Positions 1 to 13,413 of a stretch of 64,000 nt of DNA are shown in pieces. The notes below the pieces were generated by a model. It ran no database searches and was not told where the DNA came from. It saw nothing but the letters and a program-made list of their open reading frames with translations. Origin of the DNA: Rallus limicola (Eukaryota; Chordata; Aves; Gruiformes; Rallidae); NCBI GenBank assembly GCA_022605955.1, contig JAKCOZ010000012.1:23407015-23471014 (forward strand), in the 5' to 3' direction. Numbering within the stretch: the first letter of the stretch is position 1; each line of letters starts with the position of its first letter. The translations under genes were made by a program, and so were the position numbers.

Positions 1-528
1 GGTAATGCTCCCCTGAGCTGCCCCTGAATCCTGCCAAGGTATTAACCACTCACACTGTCTCTGGTTTTGTGCCTGAGTAGGGCTTCCTCTTGTGGATGCT
101 CCTGGGGTCCGAGTTAATTGTCCTTTGTAGAGAAAAGCTGAGTAGAGACAGCCCAGGTTTGTGTTAGGTTTTGATCCTAAGGGCAGGGTAGAGTAAATAA
201 AAGAAAAGGAAGAATTAGAAAGGAGAAGATGAGGTAACCTCCAGGATAGTTTCCTCTATTTCCATGTGACTTCTGCTCATCTTTCTGTGCTCATGTGCTG
301 AGCAGGGTCCTGCAGCTGTGCAGTGTCTTTAGAGGATCAGGAAGGACAGCTCTGAGGTGCAGTTTGGATCATGTTGTCCGTCATGATGCTACCAAAAGTA
401 GCATCAGCAGCTAACTGTGTGCAGATGCATCAGGGAGGGCAAGCACAGATACGTGTCTTATCTGGAGACAGAATTTTTCTGTGTTGTTTTACTTCTCCTT
501 GTGTGCTTACATTTCTGTGTTCCTGCAG

Positions 529-3500
529 ATGGACAAAAGGAGTCACGCTAAAAATAGCTGGAAATAATCATCTGGTGCCTGTGCAGAGAGTTACAGATGA
601 CGACCTTCAAGTTCTTCTCTCTGTCTTACAGAATGTTGGCTGTGTCACAGGTGAGCTTTCTTCATGTGTTTGATTTTGCTCTCCTAACATGAGAAAACAT
701 AAGCAGTTCTGATTTCAGCCTTAGATCATCTTTATTTCTTTTTGTTTGTAGATCAATTAATTGTAGATACGAATCTGTCACGTTTTTTGTTCTTCATCTT
801 TTTTAGGGTTGGATCTTAGGTGCAATGTATTGACTGATGCTGGAGCAAAGCACGTGGCAACTTTCCTCCAGGTGCCAAAATGATGTGTATCATTCAAGAA
901 CTTGTAACTTAGTCAGCTGTGATAATATTTGGCTGTGGTAAATTTGAGCTGAGATTGCATTGGTTTGGCAAAATTCCATTTGTTTTGACTATCACATCCA
1001 AATCCATCCCACCAGAATCTTGGATTATGTTCTCTGGGGAGATTTTTGGTTTCTGGTAGAAGAGTGTTGGTTGTTTGGCTAGGTTGTCATGAAGAAAGAA
1101 TGATGGAATAAACCGTGGAGCTTTTAGGCTTAAAGTTCAGTTCAACAAAGGTGGTAATGGTAGTGTCAAGTGTGCTTTTGGTTTAGATGCTTTATCATCT
1201 CTGTTAGTCTTTCTGTAGCTCTATACATGGGAAACTGGAACTCTGCCTTTCTGTTGCAAGCACCAGAATGCAGACAGAAAATAGTGAGCGGCCACTCAGT
1301 GCCTGTGTCCCTGGAGCTCAGGGACTGCCACCAGGGTCACAAAATGCCCAACAATCTGCTTCTGAGCTTGGCCACCTGCCCTGTTTGGTCATGCAAAGCA
1401 TGTGGCTTCTTCAAGACCTATGAGGACCTACACACTGCATGTTTTTCTGCCTTTCCATCGTTGTCTGACGTACCTTGGAATTCTTCTAACTACTTCTACA
1501 AATCAGGGGCTGCCTGAAATGCAGCAAAGGTCAGGGGGGTTAAGTATGTGTGTGACACATCTCCTTTTTGAAAAATGCAGGTGTGCTTGGGAAAAAAAAA
1601 GGTCTCAATGCTTTCTGCTTTGTTTGTTCCTAAGGAAAACTCCACCCTGAGGTACCTTAACCTGATGTCTAATGACATTGGCACAAGTGGAGCAGAGCTG
1701 ATAGCGAGAGCACTCCATGTGAGTATTTGTCTTGGGAGACAGTGGCATCTAGCAGGATACTTCTGCTTTTGATGAACAGTACTGGCTGTCCTGCCAACGT
1801 GGGAGCTGGCTGAAAGAGCCCTCTGTCTTTAGTGCCTTCAGTGCTTCCCTGTGTCACAGGGATTGCTTTTTTTCCCAAGGCAGGCTTCAGAAATCAGATT
1901 TCACACAAGAGAAAGTTGCCCTGTGCTGCCATTAACACTTAATTATCACAGCTGGGTTTTGCTGTGTGAAAAATGTGATGCTGTGCTAGAGGTTATATAA
2001 TGCCAGCCTTTTTCTTTTCTTTTCTATGTATTAAATTTGTCTGTACCTTGATGTCAATATTTCTCTTGATTCAAGGTGCCTGGGGGTATGTTTTCAAAAC
2101 TGTCTCACAGCAGCAGCATAGAAACAAGTTTGTTATTTTTAATGTGGTTTCCCAAGGAAATGAGGCTTGTGTGTAAGATTTGTTGTGTTTGTGAAAGACT
2201 CTGAACTCTTTCTTCCTCCTTCCTGGTCTTTGAACTCTGAAACTGATTTTGACTCAATTTGACAGGCCTCCAAAACACTGAGGTTTTAACTGTGGGTTGT
2301 ACAACCCTGGGCTTGCAAACAGCACCCCCAAAGCTATTTGTGCATCTCCCCCTCTGCAGCGTTTGTCGACCTGAACTGGGGGTGAAGGGGGTGTGGTATT
2401 GAGGGAGGGAGAGGGGAGTAGGAGGTGTTGTAGCAAGGGACCACAGAAGGGGAAGGGGTGCTGGGGATATGTGGAAGACATAAAAGCCATAAGAAACCAG
2501 ACTTCATTAGTTCTGAGCTCAGAGAACTGTTTGTTTTGTAATCTCTTACTTAATCAATCAGAACCTCTGGTAATGAGGGATTGCAGTGGCACCAAGGAAT
2601 TAAAAATACAGAACTACCTGTGTTGCTTTAACAGTGGGTAGGTATTTCATATCCCCTGAAGCCCTGTGGAGGATGAGGGGAAAGATCCTGACTTTCTAGT
2701 CCTCTGAACAGACCTTTACAATCCCAGCAAAGTCTCTAGTCCAGCAAAGATTTACACACTGCTTTGTCCTCTGCACCACGGAGTCCTACCGATGGTGACT
2801 GGCTTCCCCGAGCTTTCACTGCTCCTCTAATTCAAAAGACTATGAAAAAGAAAACCAATTATATTCTTGATTAAAATATGCATCCCAGATTTAAAACAGT
2901 TTTGATATGATTTGCATTTCAGCTGCCAATTTAGGCATAAATATCTGCCTGGATGATTTTTGTGAGGGAAATTTATGAACATGGGAGAAACAGAAGGTTT
3001 TAAATGCTAGAGTTTGACTTCCAGACTCTCATGATCCCACTGAGGGGAGCCTGAGCCAAGTGCTTAGTCAGTGTTATCACTGAGACACGATTCTTCTAGA
3101 GGCATGTTTTGTCTTGGTGTGACAACCAGCAGGATTCACATGAAGGACAGTGTTACTTTTCAGGCTGTTTAAAGGGAATTGATTTCTTCTTTATTTTGTC
3201 TAGAGGAATAAAACACTTGTGCATTTGAGAATGACTGGAAACAAAATAGGGAACAAAGGGGGGATGTTCTTTGCTTCAATGCTTCAAGTTAATTCAACCT
3301 TAGAGAAGCTGGATCTTGGAGACTCTGATATGGTGAGTAAAGCAGTAAAATTGTTGGCAATGTGATAAGTCTTTCAAGGGTATTGCAAAGGTCCTGCAGT
3401 GCTTAATTAAGGGGAAGTGCCATCTGTTCCCATTGATTTTACATTTTGTGGTAACTTGAGGTAAGGCAAAATATAATCTAGCAGTGCATACATGCAAAGG

Positions 3501-6500
3501 TGTGTTGCATGAAACACCTGTCATGTCACAACTGGTGATACATTAGAGCTGCCGTGTCCTTGGGGATTCAAGTTCCCTTTCCCTGATGTTTGTTTCTGCT
3601 GTTCATTTTTGTTATGCTAAATCCCACATAATTCTCATTGAAGAAGGGACTTTTTAGTCCCTGAGGTTCTTTTCCTTCTAAAGTGTGCAGTGCCCAGGAG
3701 TCCCCATGTCCCATAGCTCTGCTGCTCCTATCAGAGCTCGACCTATAAAAGACATAGGTACAAGGGTGTGATTTGAGTATAAAGGCACCCAATCTGACCT
3801 TAGAAAACCTGCCACCTCCTTGAGTTGAGTGCTGAGGCTTCTTACACGGTGCACTGACAGGTAGAAATGCACAGGAGGGCAGAAATGGGTCAGTGCACTA
3901 AGCAGTGGCCAGTAAAAGCCTGTGGATTGCTTTTAGAAACCTGTGGGGTACAACAGGAGGTGGCAACTGGAGCTGTGAACCTCCTCCTGGTGCAAGGTCC
4001 CAGCACCTGACGGATGGTGTGTTGGTGTGTGATCACATGAGGGGCTGGCAGCAGTTCTTCTCCCTGTCTGGGAGAATTTGGTCCTTTTTCTTGCATTTCA
4101 GGAGAACGCTGTAACCCAGCTAGAGGTGCAGTTAAGGTGGACCACTCTCACCCCTCCTGTTTGTGGTGTTCATCTTTTCAGGTGGTGACAACGTGTACTT
4201 CGGGCAGAAGGACTGTGTTCAACTGTAACCTGACAGTTATGGCTGTCACCTCAGGGCAGGAGGGAGCTGGGGTCAGATGAAAAATGTATTAGATGTGTTT
4301 CCTGGAATTAGGGAATTTGCTCCTAAACCAGAAGGGAGAATACCTCTCAAGAACTGTGAAGGGTGCTATGAAAACAAACCCAAGGGAAGTGTAGCCATTG
4401 TAGGATGTATTTGGAAGCTTAATACATTTATGCTTGGTAGAAAAATGATTTTGAATTGAAATGGCTTTGGGTGTAGACCAAAGAAATTGGAAAGTAATGT
4501 GAATATAAATTAGTGAGCAAATGAGAAGAAAGTACAAAAACCTGAACTGGCCTGTATTGCAGACTCTCACTGCTCTGTACCATGTTAATTCACAATTAAT
4601 ACTAATTAATACTAATTCATTTAGTGGATAAAAAGTTACATAAAGACCTTAGGGAACACACACAAGCTGATTTTAATTCATAAATCAAGGAAAACAAAAT
4701 AACAGGATCAATTAAACAGACAAGTACCTTTGAGAGGCTTTATTCTTGGGTTTTATTTTCCAAGTTGCCAAATTTCCTGGTCATTTGTACTTCTTACTCT
4801 AATCCACTCTATTATTCCATCTGGTATTAGCAGAAAACACCCCGTGTCTGTAAGCACTTGCCTACTGCACTTGCATCTCTCCAGAGTAGGTGGAGCAGGG
4901 AGTAATGGTATTTCCATTCTGAGCCCATTTGATGGCTTTGATCTTCTGACAACCAGCTCTAAGTCATGGGAATTCAGTAGCTTGATCTGTACATTGGATG
5001 GACTTCTCTAAAGAGTTAACTTCTTTTCCTCTCCAGGGTACCCAGTGTCTCATAGCCATAGCCACAGCCCTGACTCAGAACAAGTCAGTCAAAGCAATAA
5101 ACCTGAGTCGCCCTTTGCTCTACAGCCAAGAGGTATGTAAGTGTGTCAGCTCAGCCAAAGAGAGGAGCACAAGTAAAGTCAGGACTGATGTATTTATGGA
5201 CAGCCTCACTGCACAGCTCACTGGGTTTCCTTACAAAGGTGCAGAAGAAACCTTATTTTTGACTCACAGTATTCCCTTTGGTTATTTCCTCCACTAAATG
5301 TGACAACTTCAAACTTACTTTGCCTTGCAGTGACAGGACATATTTTTTTCCCATAGCAATCCTGTTTCTTTTTATGAAATAATAGCTTGGTGTCATGACA
5401 AAATACTCTTAGTGGCAGTGAAGACTCAGCTGTTCAGTTTGTTTAAGAGCAATGACCAGGAGCATCGCTACTGACAACCAGACTTTGCTGTTAGATGTGC
5501 ATCTCCCTTTTACCAAAGCAAGGCCATCTCTTATCCTAAAATACAGTGTAATAAAACTTGGTGTATGTTTTCAGGAAGAGACCACAGTTCATGTGGCTCT
5601 GATGTTAAAAAGGAACTCCTCTCTTGTGGAACTACATTTGTGCAAGCACGAGATGAAAAACTTTGGCATAGAGCGACTGTGTGAGGCACTGTATGAAAAC
5701 TCCAGCCTGAGATACCTTGATCTTAGCTGGTAAGAGTTACTATGTGTTGTAACCTTACATACTCATTTTCTTAACACCCTTTAAAAAAAATAAATGTATG
5801 CATCTCTCTTTCAGCAATAAAATAACCTCTGATGGTGTCAAATTTTTGGGAGAACTACTAAAACGGAATCAAACCCTGGAAATCCTTGATCTTGGTGCAA
5901 ATCGAATAGAAGATGATGGAGCCATCTACCTGAGTGAGGCCTTGGCTTGGTGCAACAGGACTCTGCAGGGGTCAGTATTTGCATACCTTCCCCAGAGCCT
6001 GCCTGCAGGTGTAACTGCTCAGAGTATAACACTCAGACTTTGCAGGAGCTGAACTGACATCACAGCCGGGTGCTTTGATGTGACCGATGAAACTCGAGAA
6101 GTCAGGAAGCTCTGAACTTTTCAGTCTGTTTTTCTTTCTCAGGAAGAAAAGAAGGTGACTGATGGATTGGGTGGAATTCCTTTGCCTAAACATAGGTATC
6201 TCCTGCCATTGGAGATGCCCCAAAACTTGTGGGACACCCTCGGGCACTGCCAGGCAGCCCAGAGGCCCTTTCAGAGCCCTGCACCTTGGTGACCAGGCAG
6301 GGCAGCTGGCACGGGAGACCTGTGTTTGGGTAACTGAATCAAGTCCCCTGTAGCATCACATGAGCTGAAGTATTGTGTGCTAAGAGAGGAAATCCTGTTT
6401 GGTCCTCATACCTCATGTTCACCTTCCCACACTGCCCGGCCTACCCATAACTCAGCCCCTTTTCCTTCTCTTTCCCTTCTCTTTCATTTTGTATCCACAG

Positions 6501-7956
6501 CTGCGTGGCCTGACATACACTTGCTCTTCTGTTTTGGGGTTTTTTGGGTTAACACCGAGATCACACTTGTAGTGGTTCAACTTACATGTGATTAACAGGT
6601 TTACAGTCATTCTGAGGGGTGTGTGTTGGGAGGGGAGGCAAGGAGACCTTCCTAGTTCTTTTTGCATCTTTAAAGCATAGGTCCCTGCTGTGCACAGGTG
6701 AAAACAAACCCAGAGTTGTACACCTTCAGAACTAAGATAGATTCTGTGCAGGGATAAGGCACTGTATTTGTTGATTCTGATCTTCAACACTTCAGAAAAG
6801 CCTCTGTTTAAGTTAGCTTCTGGGTGAACCCACAAGAGCTGTAATCTCTCCATCAGGATGTATTTTGTAGCCTGCGTTAAACTGTGTGCTGGCAGGATGC
6901 AAAAGCTGATCAAAGGTGTCACCTGAAGCCATTATTTTTAAGTAGCAGACTGAGGAGGTGGCAGCTGCTAGGTGTCTCTGAAAGCTTTCCAGGTTCACCA
7001 ATATAAAAATAACTGCCACTCCACAAAGATCAAAGCTTAGCCTGGATAAATGCCAAGGACTGGGCTTCAAAGCAGGCTAGAGATGAGACCTGGCCACCAA
7101 GCAGTAAGTCACTGATGCTGAAGAACTTGGTGGTGAACAACCTGGCTTGCATGGGTTGTGGAAATGCCTGTAGTCCAAACTGCCCTTAGCAACCTGGAAG
7201 GGGGTTTAGAGTAGGATGACTTGATACAAACAAATAATTGTATGATTAGTAACAAAGACACATTTTCAGTATGTATATATGATAAATACTTATTTTATCA
7301 TTATGTATTAGTTAAAACCATTCAACTAAAGATGACAATTCCAGGGTTTGGCACACATCTTCCCTAACTACACTCTCTGTTTCTTAGGTTGTCAGTAGTG
7401 AGCAACAATATAAGTGGCAAAGGGCTTGTAGCTCTTTCAGATGCAATGAAAACAAACATGGACCTTTCCTATATTTACATCTGGGGAAACAAATTTGATG
7501 AAGCCACCTGCATGGTAAGTGTTTGCTTCTAAACTCTCCTAAGTGGGTTGGGTTTTGTTTAATGTCTTTTAACCATCACTGGGAAGGCTGCAGTGGGCTG
7601 TAAGACTCCCACTTTAGTGTTTTTTAAAAGAATTGTAGTTTGTGGTGCTGTATTGAGACTCAGCACACTGAAACGATCCAGTACTTACCTGTTATCTTCT
7701 AGAACCTTCACTGCAATATGATTCATCAGATTTTTGTCCTTACCCATTTCAGGCATTTTCAGAATTAATCCAGACAGGGCGCTTGAAGCCCAATCGTACA
7801 GATGTGGAACCGTATCAAGTAGATGGGCACGTTCACCTTGCAGAGCTCTCCCATGGCCTTAAGAAGCATTACTACTGGTCACCAAGCTGTGGGGAGGTGA
7901 CAAACACAGATGCTAATGCCAGCCTGGCAATCGTGGTGCTTTCAGAATTCCTGTGA
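529..7956 (+). CDS. LRRC34: LRRC34, leucine-rich repeat protein (3' nine coding exons; 5' end outside window)
   Basis: Nine exons on the plus strand join in phase: 529-650, 807-871, 1635-1718, 3204-3332, 5037-5132, 5575-5729, 5815-5970, 7388-7514 and 7753-7956 (stop TGA at 7954-7956). All have AG acceptors and GT donors; the donor after 5970 (gtcagt) is the weakest. They encode about 378 residues, the C-terminal four fifths of the family's usual ~460. The product is a ribonuclease-inhibitor-type LRR protein. Repeats visible include IAGNNHLVPV, LRYLNLMSNDIG, LVHLRMTGNKIG, LEKLDLGDSD, LRYLDLSCNKIT and LEILDLGANRIE, then IYIWGNKFDEATC and a C-terminal GLKKHYYWSP motif. These match mammalian LRRC34 as I remember it. 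The family is known mainly from germ and pluripotent cells, with nucleolar and ciliary roles proposed; the biochemical activity is unclear. The N-terminal exon(s) are not seen in 1-528 and are probably to the left. The gene is convergent with MYNN, as in mammals. Introns hold no recognised gene. Confidence 0.93.
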
Positions 7957-10900
7957 GTGAGGCAGCAGCTTGATGTGCTCTGAACATTGGAACTTTTCCT
8001 ATCGGTTTCTAGTAAAAAAGATTCTGTCAGCATCAGACTTGCTGTACATTGATTGTTCAGGGCCTTCAGAAGGAATCTAAACCCACTTAAGATGGCATTA
8101 CATAGCAAGCCACTGACTTCAGTTTGTTGCTAAATAATGCCCAATCTATTAAGACCCTATTAGTATGAGTGTGTGTTAGTTTTGCTGCAGTCATTTCTAT
8201 TGCACACTGTCTGTAGGTGTAGTTCTGGGGCTCCCAGGTGATGGATATATTTAATGAAGTGACATGCTCAGAGGAAAACACTTTCACTACATCACAGCAA
8301 CCCAGGGGTGACTCTAGGTACAGTCAGGAACAGGCAGGAAAACGGTCACTGGCCAGAGCTGTGCTACAAGTTTAGACTGCAGGACTGCAGATCCTTGAAC
8401 TGACCTCCTGCCAGCTGAACCACCCTGCTCAGGAGCTCTTCTCAGATCAGGACTTTTATCCAGTGCTTCTTACTTTAAAAAGGTCTTTTCTGACCTAGTG
8501 ATTCTGTGAGCAGCACAGCAGCAGAGCCAACAATGAGCTGTGACCACAGGCTCCTCTTCCACGTGGCTGCTGCAGCAGGAGAGCTGCCATTCTCCTTGCT
8601 GGGCTGTGGTATCAACAGTCAGGGTTCCATGTAGGAACCCAGGGAGAGAGAACCCACAGGTAACGTGGCTTTGGGCAGGTCAAACTGACACTCAGGACTC
8701 CTGCTCAGCAGTGGCTTTGCTTGGCAGCAAATCACACATGCTGTAGAACCAGGTTCTGGTTGAAGCCCTTTGCTGTTACTGTGCTCTAGTCTCTCTGCAC
8801 TTAGGAATTGCATGCTTTGATTTTTCTCTAAGACTGACTATTTTTTCCCCCACTTAAGCATTACAGCACCATGCTGCCAGAACTTTAAAGCTAGTGAACC
8901 TCTTTTACTGGGATAGAGATGGTATTTTGATCAACTTGCAGCACGTTCTCATGTCATTTACTACAAACAAAACCCACCACCACACTGGGTATCACCTTTT
9001 CTTCCTGCCTCCTAAAACTCTTATTAAAGATTCCACCACTAGGCAACTCCCACACCTGCATAAGGCAGCCTGTGCACATCATGGCACTTAAACACTGTTT
9101 AATGGTTTGGATCCCAAACTTCTGCCAAGTCCATAATCACTCAGCTTGTTTCCTTTTTCCACTTGCTCTGTTCATACCTGTGGAAGTGAGTAGCTCTGTG
9201 CTCCTCAGCATAGGACAGCAGAGTTTTGCTCAAAGGCTTCCACTAGTACAATCTTCTGCCTGGCTAAATTTGCCTGTTAATTAGTAGAGGAAGCTGTGAA
9301 TGCATGTGCATGCAGGCAAAACACCCCCAAGATTTAAATATGAGGGGAAAAAGACAAAATACTTTTAACAATAACACCAAAGCAGCAGTGATGTTCCAAT
9401 TCTGTATTGTCATAGTGCAGGGGTGGGTGTATGGGGACCCCTTACCAAGCTGACGTGTTCGCTGTTGTACGTGGAGGTTCGCGGCTGTTTGCTTGGGTGT
9501 TGCCTTGTTTTGTTCCACCTGCCCCCTCCCCAAACACAAATTAGTTGGCTTGGTTGCTCCAAAAAGCACTTGGAATCATAAGAGGATGCAGAGGCAGGCC
9601 CACAGAGCAGGTGTTTGTTCTCTGTACCCACAAAGACCCATCTCACCCTGCAGTCATCTCGTCAAGCACAAAGTCCATAGGTTGCACCCTGAAAACCCTG
9701 TTCAGAGGTGCTTATATTTTAACTATTGTTTCAAAGAACTATGAAAACAAAAGTTAAGGACACACAGAACATCACTGCTTGAGAAGAATCTGCATGCTAT
9801 GAATATTCACAGGTTTTTAAAAAATTACATAGGCCTTTGTTATCAAAGTTGGCATTTTTCTGAGTGCTGCTGCTCTGGAGCATCACAGGTTTTACTCTGA
9901 GAGACTGGAGAGACACCAATGACAGGATTTCTTGCCAGACTGACCACTACAAGATTCAGATCAAGGTACATTTTGTCCATGTATCTTTCTTTCCCCTGTC
10001 CTGTATATGAAGTTCAAGCTAACTCAGGATGAAACTCTTCTCTGTAAGGGTGGAGAAGCCCTGGCACCAGGAGCCCAGAGAAGCTGAGGCTGCCCCTGTA
10101 TCCCTGGCAGGGTTCAAGGCCAGGCTGGATGGGGCTTTGGGCACCCTGAGCTATTGGAGGGTGTCCCTGTCCATGGCAGGGGAGGTACTGGGGGGATCTG
10201 AGGTCCCTTCCTACCTAAACCTGTCTAGGATTCTAATTTCATTGCCCAAATCAAGTTTTAACTTACCTGTATGAAGGATATTTGGTAGTGGGAAACCAAA
10301 TCTACCAAGTCAGTCCCAATGCTACCAACAGCAACAGTTTATTCTGAGCAGAGGTGGTGAGATGGCAACGCTGTCATACACAACATGTAACAAGAGAAAT
10401 AGCATCTACTTTCAAAATTGCTGGCATGTTTTTGAAGTATTTTTACCCTATCTGAACCCTCACCTAACAGCAAGATGCTTGTCCCAAAAGAGCATCTGAC
10501 AATAGCCATAAAACCAGCTTGTGTCATAGATCACTTTGTAACAAAGGAATAGCAAAGGGTGGCAGAGTCATTCTTCCTGAATTAGGTAAAACAGCTCCCT
10601 GCAAACTACACTAGCTGTTGATGCAGAAACCTGTATTGCTTAGAGGGCCCCACACCAGGGAGGCTTACTGCTGTCCTTTCTCTGCAAACCCACCTTGAAA
10701 TTCTTAAAAGATGGGTCTTGTGTTCTCTGGGATGAGAGAAGTGACATAGGCTAAAGGATTGTGCTGTGGTTTTCTGAGGAGGTTATTCTGGTAGCAAAAG
10801 GAAGCATAATCCTGCTCAAAACCCATCTTTTCAGCTTCCAGAATGTGTAGCACCTTGCTGAAAGGCAGCAGTTCAGCCCAAATTTAAAGGGAAGGAAAAC

Positions 10901-11167
10901 TGATCCAGCAGAGCAGCAGTACACTGCAGGCCCCCATTGCCCTGCTGCATGCTTTAGCCACCATGCCACCTTCTGTAAAATTAAATGATCTGGTAAAAAT
11001 AAGATACAAATTCTGATAAAGAAACTTTAACATAAAAAGTACATTCTGAAAAAAAAACCAAACCCAGCCCCACAGCAAAACCCCCAAACACCACCCATCC
11101 CCTCCAAACACCTCAAAACAAGTGGAAGAAAATGAACCTAAGAGTCCATAAACTAGACTGTACCTAG
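7957..11167. other. LRRC34 3'UTR and LRRC34/MYNN convergent interval
   Basis: No conserved reading frame is seen between the LRRC34 stop codon and the MYNN 3' end. The first part should be LRRC34 3'UTR, but its end is uncertain. An ATTAAA at 9023-9028 and an AATAAA at 11168-11173 are both possible poly(A) signals. A CR1 3' fragment occupies about 10,028-10,240. Confidence 0.5.
10028..10240 (+). repeat. CR1 LINE 3' fragment
   Basis: Plus-strand text matches the known 3' part of avian CR1 elements: 'agggtggagaagccctgg', 'cccagagaagctgaggctgc', 'ttcaaggccaggctggatgg', 'tgtccctgtccatggcagg' and 'ggtcccttcctacc'. The element is a 5'-truncated, diverged non-LTR retrotransposon copy with no coding capacity. 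The usual short terminal octamer repeat is not clearly preserved. Confidence 0.85.
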
Positions 11168-11173
11168 AATAAA
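11168..11173 (+). terminator. Candidate poly(A) signal for LRRC34
   Basis: This is an AATAAA followed by T/GT-rich DNA ('ggttttggtttagtttg' and then 'tctggtgtgtttactg'), the layout of a vertebrate cleavage site. It lies 3.2 kb after the LRRC34 stop, so the assignment is tentative. Confidence 0.25.
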
Positions 11174-11404
11174 GGTTTTGGTTTAGTTTGAACAGACCAA
11201 AAATATCTTCTGTGAGAAAAATCTGGTGTGTTTACTGTAGAGAAGAAAACAATGCTCCTTGTGGTGTTAGTATGGGGTGTAAAAGGGCTACCATGCACCC
11301 TGCCAGGGGGCTTTGATGGTGGGTATGCTTCTGTCCTGCTTGTCTTGCTACCCCTTGCAGTTAGAAACAGGAGACATGAGGTGAGGGAAAAATTACAAAA
11401 CAAG

Positions 11405-11410
11405 TTTATT
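11405..11410 (-). terminator. Candidate poly(A) signal of MYNN
   Basis: 'tttatt' on the plus strand reads AATAAA on the minus strand. It is followed in the transcript direction by TTGTTTTGTAATTTTTCC, a T-rich stretch as expected near a cleavage site (about 11,385-11,392). Confidence 0.5.
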
Positions 11411-13398
11411 AAAGTCTAACATAAACCACTTCAGGCTAAATATGTACAACTCCCTCCCTTCCCAGGGGATTATAAAATTGAGAGTTGAGCTATGTACAGA
11501 GAACAGAGGAAAAATTGTATATACACATGAAAGATATTTTAAAAATAATTTAACAACAACAAAAAAAATCAGTTATTAGTCCTTATCTGAACTTAATTCT
11601 GTAAGGCTTATTGATAGCCTCTCCAAGATCACAGCCCCAAAATCCTTACCACAAAGTTTTCTGAAACCCCTGATTTCAGAAAGGTTGTCATGGTTCATGC
11701 CCACATTCAGGCACATATTTGGAAGCATCATACAAGGAACTACTCTCACAGGATTTCCAAACAGCCAGCTCAGAAATTTCTAGATGCAGAATAACCTAAT
11801 CAGGCAAAACTTGCACCACCTTCATGCAAGACTGACTGAAACAACAGTGTGACAAATCTAAATTCCTGTTAATGGAATAAGTTCCCTCTTTCATTTCACA
11901 GGCAGATCTCAAGGAGGAGATGTCTGCCCAAAATGCTTCCGTGCTTTCCCCCATTAATCCCTTACAGAAATCATCAATACTGTTATAAACCTCCTTCCTC
12001 CAAAATAACCTCAGAATCCTTAACCTTAGGAATTAGATGTGCAGCTGATTTCCATGCATCTATTGACAAAAGGTACAGTACAGACCCATGGCTTTGGGTC
12101 CTACAGCACCCAGCCTGAACACACCTACAAATGCTGTCTTATATATATATTTATATATATATTTATCTTAAAAATCTATATTCTAGTAAATGAATACAGT
12201 TCATAGAGATCATACCTCAGCAGCTGAGATATCTTCGTGAAAGATGAGGATAAAAATCAAGACTCTCAGATGGGGACTCAAGAGTGCAGGTCACTAAATT
12301 ATTGCTCCAAGACAAAACTACAAGCCTGTGTATTGTATTAAGAAAGGTTAAAATCGTTGTCTTGTAAAAAATAATGATTTTCTTGTCTATAAAGAAAACT
12401 AAATGACTACTAAAGCAAGTGTTACTGTTATAAGTATCTAAACAAATCCTGTATAAATCTAAGCACTGTATTTTTTAAAAAAGTCTGAAATCTAAGAATA
12501 CAATAATAAGCTATAACTTTAGAAATATAAAAACAGTCCAAACAAACATTGTTATGGAATGCATTTTCTATGTAGGAATGCAATTATTTATTTTTTTTTT
12601 TCATTTTTCCCCAGAGCTACTTCTCTCCTGTGGCTGTTTATCCTGGATGTGTTAATCTACAGGTACTTTCCCTCAGGTAACAGCAGTGTGTTGTTGGTTT
12701 ATCTTCCAAAGCTGTTCAAATATGGAATTTATGAATTGTGCAGTATTGTTCTATTTCAGGAGTCATGACTAAGCCTCTGTCTATCCCAAGACTTCTGCTC
12801 TATTTTCAGAGAGGAAAAGTAAAGAGGAACCTTGGGGTGAGCTACAGAGTTTGGGTTTTTAAAGAGCTGAGATCCTGATCTCTGGGTTCTTCAGTCCTAA
12901 ATGGCAAGGCTTGAGGAATCCCTCAGGTGCTACAGCAACAACTAAAAGAGAAAATGGGGGAGAAGAGGGGCAAATGCCAAATGAACAGAAAAGGGAAAGA
13001 ATCAAAGAACTTAATCCACTGTCCTTTGCCAGCATCAGGAAGGGCATATGCTGTTCCCAACTGCCTGGCATGGACAAGGGAACAAAATAAAGGGCAGGCA
13101 GGCAAGCAGCTAATCACCTTCAGTGGACAGAGTCAGAGCTGCCTGCACTAAGAATGCTCCTGGTGAACATGGCTGTACTCCTTGCTGGCTGCAGCAGATT
13201 ATCAGCAAACTGCTGTATATTAAAGTGTAAAGTAGGATCCAGCAGCTGAGTTTTAAACATGCCCCATACTAAGGTGATGAACGCAAAGAAGCGGGAGCTG
13301 TGTTACCTTGTCAGTACAAGCATTTAGCAGGGGGGGGAAGAAATCTATAGTCATGCTCAAGACTTAAGGAGCTGTTTGCAGATTACTTAAATGAGATT

Positions 13399-13413
13399 CC
13401 CCCCCCCCCCCCC
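13399..13413 (+). repeat. Poly(C) homopolymer, 15 nt
   Basis: An uninterrupted run of 15 C lies in the probable MYNN 3'UTR, so the transcript would carry 15 G. A run of eight G occurs about 70 bp upstream on the plus strand (near 13,330). Confidence 0.9.
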